This document shows, piece by piece, positions 34,493 to 39,499 of a DNA stretch of 39,499 bases; position 1 is the stretch's first letter, and each line of letters starts with the position of its first letter. This DNA is from Methylobacter sp. (GTDB lineage: Bacteria > Pseudomonadota > Gammaproteobacteria > Methylococcales > Methylomonadaceae). The notes beneath the pieces are model-generated. The model was not told where the DNA came from. It saw only the letters and a program-made list of their open reading frames with translations, and did no database searches. The DNA lies in the NCBI RefSeq assembly GCF_004322395.1, contig NZ_SCTW01000086.1:1-39499 (forward strand), read 5' to 3'. The position numbers and the translations under genes are program-made.

Positions 34493-35815
34493 GTGAAATA
34501 TATAACAAGTGACGTTTTCGGCGTTAAAAGCAAACTCATAGCATCATATGTGGAACGAGAGTCTGTTGATGCTCGGTTTAAATCCGCCCTTAAAGATGGG
34601 AATGAAGTTATAGTTTACGGCTCATCCAAACAAGGAAAAACTTCGCTCATTCTCAAACATCTTGATGAAGAAGAATATGTCAAAGTTGAGTGTTCGCCTC
34701 AGACTCAATCAATTGATATATATAAATCAATACTTAGGCAGCTAAAAATCAAATATATAGAATCAGAAACCACAGACAGTAGCTATGAGCATGGTGGAAA
34801 AGTAAACGCAGGATTTAAAATAAAAATTCCTTTTGTTGGTGATACAAACGTAGGTGCCGAACTATCAGATAAAAAAACAGATAAGGCAAGCACGAAAGAA
34901 AGTTACATAGAATATAACCTAGCGCTTGCTCAAGACGTATCAGAACTCCTAAAGTCTTATGAAACAGAGAAATATATTGTTCTTGAAAACTTTCATTATT
35001 TAGAACTTGATGTACAAGAAACACTAGCCTATGACCTAAGGGTTTTTCAAGATCATCATATAATTTTTGTTATTTTAGGAATATGGCGAGAGGCTAATCG
35101 CCTAATTCAGTTTAACGGTGATTTGCTAGATAGAATAACTGAGGTACCTGTTGAGCCTTGGGATACCAACGATTTCCAGAAGGTGATTAAGAAAGGCTCT
35201 GATATGCTACATGTTGATTTTTCCAATGTGGAGGAACAATTGATTAGTGATTCCTTCGACAGTATTGGCGTTGTGCAAGAAATCTGTAAATATTCCTGTA
35301 CTGATGCTGGTGTCAATGAAACGCAAAATAATGCTGTACTGATCAGCCAAGATAATCTGAATTCGGCACTTAAGAAAAAAGCAGAAGAATATGGCGTACG
35401 CCATATACGTAATTTTGAAGCATTTGTTGACATTGCGCGAAGAACCAGCAATCAAAGTGGCAAGCCATCTCTAGCTTTTCCATATTACTTCATCAAACTA
35501 TTGCTTACTCAAGACTTTGAGGAAATTGAAAAAGGGCTATCTAGGGCAACTTTGCTTGAAGAGATTAGAAAAATTCATCACAGACCAGAAGACGTAAGAT
35601 CTGGGGACTTAGGTGCTTTCCTTCATAATCTTACTCAGCATCAAATTAACAAAAAAATTCAACCTCCATTTGTTGATTATGATAGAGGCGGTAAGATATT
35701 AAAAATCATTGATTCTTCGCTTTATTTTTTTCTGAAGCACTGTAACCGAGAAGAAATATTAGGTGACATTCCCAATCCACTTGATGATGAAGAATCTAAC
35801 AATTGCGTCAATTAG
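34493..35815 (+). CDS. Orphan P-loop (AAA/STAND-like) ATPase
   Basis: The 440-residue protein starts with GTG. It has a Walker A motif GSSKQGKTS (43-51) and a Walker B-like strand YIVLENFHYL (161-170), where Glu stands in the usual Asp place. A region with a GIWREANRLIQFNGDLLDRI pattern follows, like the sensor segment of small AAA/STAND ATPases, and the C-terminal half is helical, possibly a winged-helix. No effector or repeat domain is fused and no partner gene is adjacent. The gene is much richer in A and T than its neighbours, a sign of recent transfer. A role in phage defence or in mobile-element regulation would fit, but nothing shows it directly. Confidence 0.72.
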   Translation: MKYITSDVFGVKSKLIASYVERESVDARFKSALKDGNEVIVYGSSKQGKTSLILKHLDEEEYVKVECSPQTQSIDIYKSILRQLKIKYIESETTDSSYEHGGKVNAGFKIKIPFVGDTNVGAELSDKKTDKASTKESYIEYNLALAQDVSELLKSYETEKYIVLENFHYLELDVQETLAYDLRVFQDHHIIFVILGIWREANRLIQFNGDLLDRITEVPVEPWDTNDFQKVIKKGSDMLHVDFSNVEEQLISDSFDSIGVVQEICKYSCTDAGVNETQNNAVLISQDNLNSALKKKAEEYGVRHIRNFEAFVDIARRTSNQSGKPSLAFPYYFIKLLLTQDFEEIEKGLSRATLLEEIRKIHHRPEDVRSGDLGAFLHNLTQHQINKKIQPPFVDYDRGGKILKIIDSSLYFFLKHCNREEILGDIPNPLDDEESNNCVN

Positions 35816-35831
35816 GACGCTCGCAAGCCGG

Positions 35832-36022
35832 GTAGGGCGAGCATCGCGCCCCATTGCCTCTTTTCAATTCTGACAACATTGTAATCTTCCCGTCATTCTA
35901 CTGTTGGGAACGGCCTGCTAATATTCCCGGCATGCAAAGACTCTTCCACCTGACATTAATTACCCTTTTAAGCCTTACGCTGACCGCTTGCGCCAATTTC
36001 GAGGATAAGCCGCTAAACGCTG
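35832..36022. repeat. First copy of a 190-base tandem duplication (decayed)
   Basis: This segment matches 36715-36905 with a constant offset of 883 bases. Over the 150 bases from TGACAAC onward I count about 13 differences. It holds the promoter region, the CusR-like inverted repeat at 35871-35884 and the first 30 codons of the TolC-family gene. The GC-rich hairpin that opens the second copy is degenerate here. Confidence 0.85.
35871..35884 (+). promoter_or_regulatory. CusR/CopR-like box, copy 1
   Basis: TGACAA-CA-TTGTAA is an imperfect palindrome that resembles the E. coli CusR box (TGACAA...TTGTCA). It is identical to the copy at 36754 and could drive the cupin gene that now follows. The link is inference from similarity. 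Confidence 0.45.
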
Positions 36023-36147
36023 TAAGGCGGTTTCGCGCTAGCAAACCGCCACTTCGCACAACGCTGATGACAGCCAGTCGAAGTTGTGGCGGATTGCCTG
36101 CGGCGAATCCACCCTACAGCTCTAAAACCATATACACTAAGCTTTAG
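35932..36147 (+). pseudogene. Truncated duplicate of the TolC-family lipoprotein gene
   Basis: The first 30 codons (MQRLFHLTLITLLSLTLTAC, then ANFEDKPLNA) copy the start of the intact gene at 36815, lipobox included. After codon 30 the homology ends abruptly at a REP-like hairpin (GGCGGTTT 36026-36033 with AAACCGCC 36043-36050) and a second repeat (GGCGGATTGCCTGCGGCG region, near 36088-36113), and the frame runs on to a chance stop at 36145. The product would be a short lipoprotein stub, without any of the efflux barrel. Confidence 0.75.
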
Positions 36148-36162
36148 AAAAGGAGAGACCAG

Positions 36163-36645
36163 ATGAGAACTTTTTTGATAGCCGTAATTATTATTTCTTT
36201 CGCAGGTTCTGCATTAGCTCAGGATAAAATTGATCGCATGCACGCTGTTACCATGGAATCGTTTACGCCGGATACGGTTAAGTGGAATGACGAACCGATA
36301 CTACCTAAAGGTGCCCAAAGTGTAGTTTTAGTTGGTGACCCAAACAAAGCAGGTGTTTTTATCGCTTGGCTGAAATTTCCGTCCAATTATCCGATTCCAC
36401 CACACATACACCCATTTACAGAAGTCATTACAGTCCTGCGCGGCAAATTAGGAAATGGCATAGGTGAAATATTCGACACGAAGAAGGGTGAGATGCTTAA
36501 AGCAGGTTCCAGTTTTGTGCTACCCGCAGGTCACACTCATTATGTCTGGACAACTGATGAGGAAACAGTTATCGAGCTAATCGCCACAGGGCCATGGGGC
36601 ATTACTTATACGAATCCTACCGATGATCCCCGTAAGAAGAAATAG
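36163..36645 (+). CDS. Exported cupin-domain protein
   Basis: The 160-residue protein has a signal peptide cut after ALA (residue 19). It is a single small cupin barrel: motif 1 HIH (H81, H83) with E87 in HPFTEVITVLRG, and motif 2 PAGHTHYVW with H124 and H126. These four or five residues would hold one metal ion in the periplasm. The gene has AAAGGAG before its ATG. It sits between the two copies of the duplicated promoter and ends before a strong hairpin at 36713, so it is probably expressed from the copy-1 promoter. The substrate is unknown; a metal-linked oxidation or a protective role is plausible. Confidence 0.85.
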   Translation: MRTFLIAVIIISFAGSALAQDKIDRMHAVTMESFTPDTVKWNDEPILPKGAQSVVLVGDPNKAGVFIAWLKFPSNYPIPPHIHPFTEVITVLRGKLGNGIGEIFDTKKGEMLKAGSSFVLPAGHTHYVWTTDEETVIELIATGPWGITYTNPTDDPRKKK

Positions 36646-36712
36646 CGCGTAGGTAGAGTGAACTTGCGAATCCCAGCAAAATTTAAATCAAGCCTAACCC
36701 AACGCTCCAGCC

Positions 36713-36747
36713 GGGAATGGGGCGCACCGCGCCCCATTCCCTGTTTT
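36713..36747 (+). terminator. Strong hairpin before the efflux operon
   Basis: A perfect 13-base inverted repeat, GGGAATGGGGCGC (36713-36725) and GCGCCCCATTCCC (36729-36741), has a loop of three bases, followed by TGTTTT. It should end transcripts from the cupin gene before the efflux promoter. A decayed form opens the first duplicate at about 35832. Confidence 0.8.
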
Positions 36748-36753
36748 CAATTC

Positions 36754-36767
36754 TGACAACATTGTAA
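36754..36767 (+). promoter_or_regulatory. CusR/CopR-like box before the efflux genes
   Basis: TGACAACATTGTAA is an imperfect inverted repeat (TGACAA, two bases, TTGTAA) located 48 bases before the ATG of the TolC-family gene. CusR, CopR and related regulators bind boxes of this kind. I infer control by the regulator encoded at 32147. Confidence 0.5.
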
Positions 36768-36814
36768 TCTTCTCGTCATTCTACTGTTGGGATCGGTCTG
36801 CTACTATTTCCGGC

Positions 36815-38260
36815 ATGCAACGACTCTTCTACCTGATATTATTTACCCTTTTAAGCCTTACGCTGACCGCATGCGCTAATTTCCAGGATAAGCCGCTAAA
36901 CGCCGCCGACTCTGCAACCCGCATCGAAGCACGCACGCTGTCCGATACCGGGCTGCGGGATTTTATTGATAGCGTGATCGGCAACAAAAGCGGGCGGCTG
37001 TCCGAAGCATGGGACATTGATCGGCTAACCTTGGCGGCGATTTATTACCATCCTGACCTTGCGCTGGCTCGCGCCCAGGCTGAATCAATGGATGCCGCCG
37101 TCATTACCGCAGCTCAACGGCCTAATCCCAATATCAATATTTCACCGACTTGGATTAGCAACTTGGTGACGACGGTAGCCCCTTGGATTGTCGCCAGCTA
37201 CATTAGCATTCCGATCGAAACCGCCGGTAAACGCGGTTTTCGTATCGACAAATCCGAGCATCTGATCGATGCGGCGCGCTTGCGGATAGCGGATACTGCG
37301 TGGCTAATCCGTAGTCGCTTGCGTCTGGCGATGCTGGAAGTTTACGCTGCACGGGAAGCCGAGCAACTGCTGCAACAACAATTGGCCATTCAACAATCGA
37401 TCAGCGAACGGTTGGAACAACAGCTGGCAATCGGCGAAATTACCCGTCCCGAAGTGATCCGTTCGCATCTCGCCTTAAACCAGCTAAAACTAAACCTGAG
37501 TGCGGCGCAAAAAAGAAGCGCCGAAAGCAGGGTGTTGCTTGCCGGCGCTATCGGTGTACCGGTTAGTGCGTTGGCAAAGATCGAGTTCGATTTTACCCGT
37601 CTTGCCCAGCCGGCCGATTTGAACCTTGTCCCGATCGCCGAACTAAGGGAAACCGCCCTGCGTAAGCGGCCTGATGTGTTGGCGGCATTGGCCGATTACG
37701 CGGCCGCACAATCCGCGTTGCAACTCGAAATTGCCAACCAGTATCCCAACATCCAGGCTAATCCCGGTTATACCTGGGAAGTGGGTGAGCACCGTTGGGC
37801 TTTAGGCGCAACGGCGCTGTCCGTACCGATATTGCATCAAAACCAGGGGCCGATTGCCGAGGCTGAGGCTAAACGCCATGAGCTTGCTGCGCGTTTCGAG
37901 GCTTTGCAACTGCGTATTCTTGGCGATATCGATCGCGTCCATGCAGGTTTGGCGGCAGTACTCGCCAAGTGGCAGGCTGCCGAACAGCAAATGCGCACTC
38001 AGCAACAGAACCTGCATTCAGCCGAAGCTATGTTCCAGGCAGGGGAAACCGACGGTTTGGCCTTGCTCGGCGCAGAACTGGAAAATGCCGCCGCCGAGCG
38101 CGCCCGGCTGGATATACTGGTCGAGACCCAACAAGCGCTCAATACGCTGGAAGATACCTTGCGTTATCCGATTGCCTCTAGGCTTACGGCGGCGTTAATT
38201 TCCGATTCTGCAATGAGGAATCCGATTCACCACGAAGACACGAAGAGCACGAAGAAATAG
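36815..38260 (+). CDS. TolC-family outer membrane efflux lipoprotein (CusC/CzcC-like)
   Basis: The 481-residue protein has a lipoprotein signal with lipobox LTAC (C20). It then carries the two repeats of the outer membrane efflux family, with YYHPDLALARAQAESMDAAVITAAQRPNPNINISP as the first typical block and NQYPNIQANPGYTWEVGEHRWALGATALSVPI as the second. It would form the trimeric outer membrane tube of an RND metal pump. The last ten residues (HHEDTKSTKK) are encoded by the left arm of a dispersed palindrome, and the stop lies in its loop, so the repeat has replaced the original C-terminus. No clear SD sequence precedes the ATG. The adaptor gene follows after 65 bases. Confidence 0.9.
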   Translation: MQRLFYLILFTLLSLTLTACANFQDKPLNAADSATRIEARTLSDTGLRDFIDSVIGNKSGRLSEAWDIDRLTLAAIYYHPDLALARAQAESMDAAVITAAQRPNPNINISPTWISNLVTTVAPWIVASYISIPIETAGKRGFRIDKSEHLIDAARLRIADTAWLIRSRLRLAMLEVYAAREAEQLLQQQLAIQQSISERLEQQLAIGEITRPEVIRSHLALNQLKLNLSAAQKRSAESRVLLAGAIGVPVSALAKIEFDFTRLAQPADLNLVPIAELRETALRKRPDVLAALADYAAAQSALQLEIANQYPNIQANPGYTWEVGEHRWALGATALSVPILHQNQGPIAEAEAKRHELAARFEALQLRILGDIDRVHAGLAAVLAKWQAAEQQMRTQQQNLHSAEAMFQAGETDGLALLGAELENAAAERARLDILVETQQALNTLEDTLRYPIASRLTAALISDSAMRNPIHHEDTKSTKK

Positions 38261-38290
38261 AACTTCGTGCTCTTCGTGTCTTCGTGGTGA
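38227..38290. repeat. Intact 28-base-arm CACGAAG palindrome
   Basis: Positions 38227-38254 pair perfectly with 38263-38290 over an 8-base loop; the core unit is ACACGAAGAGCACGAAG. The left arm encodes the end of the TolC-family protein. In mRNA it would form a very stable hairpin between the two efflux genes and could lower expression of the second one. Related copies are at 3005-3114 and 34239-34275. Confidence 0.9.
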
Positions 38291-38325
38291 TAATCTTTTA
38301 ATTTTTTAAACGATTTTTTGTATTA

Positions 38326-39378
38326 ATGAAAAACTACAAAATCGCAATACTGATCGCCTGTATAGCTTGGTATAGCATGGCTGTGTGGGCTGACGAGCAG
38401 GAGCTTGTAACCGAAGTGGCCGTACAGACAGGCAAGATCACCAAGACCACTTTACATCGCTACGTGATGGCTTACGGCACGGTTGAACCGGAATCTGCGA
38501 GAGACGGCAAACCGGCGGCCAGTTCGAAAATCGCCGCGCCGATGATGGGTATCCTCACGCAAATCCACTGCGAGGAAGGTCAACAATTTAAAAAAGGGGA
38601 TTTATTGTTCGAACTGGATACGCGTAACGCCGATGCCCTGATCGCCAAAGCCGAAGTAGCCGTCGAATTCGCAAAAAAGAATTTTGCGCGCAAACAGCAA
38701 CTCAACGCTACCGATAACATCTCGCGTAAGCTCTATGATGAAGCGGAACAGCTGCTGCAAACCGCCCGCAAGGATTTGCTCAACGCTAAGACACAGAAAG
38801 ATTTGTTGCAGATCAAGGCGCCTTTATCCGGCACCGTGGCGGCTATCCATTTCAAAGTCGGCGAGGCGGTGAGCTTGAATGCTATATTGGCGGACTTGAT
38901 CGATCTGGATCGTCTGGACATCGCTATTCATGTGCCCAGTCAGGAAGCGGCTTCACTCCGCTTGGGGCAATCGGTAGAAATCAGTACCGGTTCGGCAGCA
39001 AGCAGCGTAACGATTCAACCGGGTAAACTTATTTTTATCGGCGCTCAAATCGATCCACTGACCGATACCGTGTTGGTTCGGGCCAGTTTACAAAACGGCT
39101 CAGGCTTGCGGCCGGGACAATTCGTTAATGTGCGTATCGTTACCGAAGAACGTTCAGGCCGTTTGGCGGTTCCGGTCGAAAGCGTGGTGACCAGGGCAGG
39201 GGCCAGCGTGATTGCTGTGGTTGAGGGCGACAGAGCCAAGCAGAAGGTCATCCAGCCGAGTCTGCGCGACGGCAATTTGATCGAAATATCGGGCGAAGGT
39301 TTGCAGGAAGGCATGACTATCGTAACCCAAGGCGTTTACGGCTTGCCGCCGGAAACACGCATCCGGGTAGTAAAATAA
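38326..39378 (+). CDS. RND efflux periplasmic adaptor (CusB/CzcB-like)
   Basis: The 350-residue protein has a signal peptide ending near VWA (about 22). Its adaptor layout is clear: the first lipoyl half-motif (SKIAAPMMGILTQIHCEEGQQFKKGDLLFELDTRNADALI, about 65-105), a helical hairpin, then the second half (LLQIKAPLSGTVAAIHFKVGEAV), a beta-barrel domain and the closing domain (LRPGQFVNVRI). Adaptors bridge the inner membrane RND pump and the outer membrane tube encoded just upstream. It is short for a CusB and lacks an N-terminal Met-rich metal-binding arm. The pump gene is expected just beyond the window. Confidence 0.9.
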   Translation: MKNYKIAILIACIAWYSMAVWADEQELVTEVAVQTGKITKTTLHRYVMAYGTVEPESARDGKPAASSKIAAPMMGILTQIHCEEGQQFKKGDLLFELDTRNADALIAKAEVAVEFAKKNFARKQQLNATDNISRKLYDEAEQLLQTARKDLLNAKTQKDLLQIKAPLSGTVAAIHFKVGEAVSLNAILADLIDLDRLDIAIHVPSQEAASLRLGQSVEISTGSAASSVTIQPGKLIFIGAQIDPLTDTVLVRASLQNGSGLRPGQFVNVRIVTEERSGRLAVPVESVVTRAGASVIAVVEGDRAKQKVIQPSLRDGNLIEISGEGLQEGMTIVTQGVYGLPPETRIRVVK

Positions 39379-39407
39379 TGCGTCCTTCCGCGTTCGATTC
39401 TTTTCCC

Positions 39408-39436
39408 CTCGTTCCCACGCAGCGCGTGGGAACGAG
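39408..39436. repeat. REP-like hairpin near the window end
   Basis: CTCGTTCCCACGC (39408-39420) and GCGTGGGAACGAG (39424-39436) form a perfect 13-base stem with an AGC loop. It is of the same GTTCCCA type as the smaller palindrome at 28529-28551. It follows the adaptor gene by 30 bases. The last 60 bases of the window show no gene. Confidence 0.8.
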
Positions 39437-39499
39437 AAAAGTCGGATTTTTATTCACTACGAACAACCGGAGTGCAGGCTTCGCTTGCGCTTGCAGGCG

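Overview
The window looks like a gammaproteobacterial chromosome of moderate GC. A methanotroph of the Methylococcales is my best guess, but only by inference from the truB-rpsO-pnp order, the CreD and MscK-type proteins and the many dispersed palindromic repeats. There is no rRNA, tRNA or CRISPR array that I can see.

Layout. (1) 1-2926 is core: the 3' end of truB, rpsO with a terminator, and pnp with a terminator. (2) 2927-4079 holds a decayed palindromic repeat and two small hypothetical genes. (3) 4080-8409 is an envelope-stress type unit: creD, an overlapping LytM/M23 peptidase gene, then a CreB-like regulator and its overlapping sensor kinase. Eleven-base-period direct repeats that resemble a cre-tag lie upstream of creD. 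(4) 8531-15440 is a defence island. A RelBE-type toxin-antitoxin pair, a three-gene operon whose architecture matches the Detocs anti-phage two-component system (dtcA kinase, dtcB single receiver, dtcC receiver fused to a nucleoside-phosphorylase-like ATP-cleaving effector), and a DUF1778/GNAT toxin-antitoxin pair. (5) 15698-17647 is a secreted multicopper oxidase, followed by a 1.3 kb scar region with a frameshifted IS110-family transposase remnant and a 154-base element with terminal inverted repeats.

(6) 18979-27969 is a six-gene same-strand cluster: an alpha/beta hydrolase with a Cys nucleophile, an acetoacetate-decarboxylase-like protein, a patatin with an extra C-terminal domain, a GMC (cholesterol-oxidase-like) flavoprotein with a four-Cys cluster, a calcineurin-like metallophosphoesterase, and a CHAT (caspase-like) protease. 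Lipid-active enzymes placed next to a CHAT protease form the part of the window least explained by known systems. (7) 27970-28612 holds an IS3 orfA remnant and palindromes; 28613-32047 is a large MscK/MscM-type mechanosensitive channel. (8) 32147-34184 is a CusRS/CopRS-like two-component pair. (9) 34493-35815 is an AT-rich orphan P-loop ATPase that looks acquired. (10) 35832-39378 is a metal-efflux region: a tandemly duplicated promoter and 5' gene segment with a CusR-like inverted repeat, a secreted cupin between the copies, an intact TolC-family lipoprotein and an RND adaptor. The inner-membrane pump gene presumably follows beyond the window.

Dispersed repeats are abundant: three copies of a CACGAAG palindrome, several REP-like hairpins and one longer CGTC-ended element. 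Together with two IS remnants they mark the joins between the modules.
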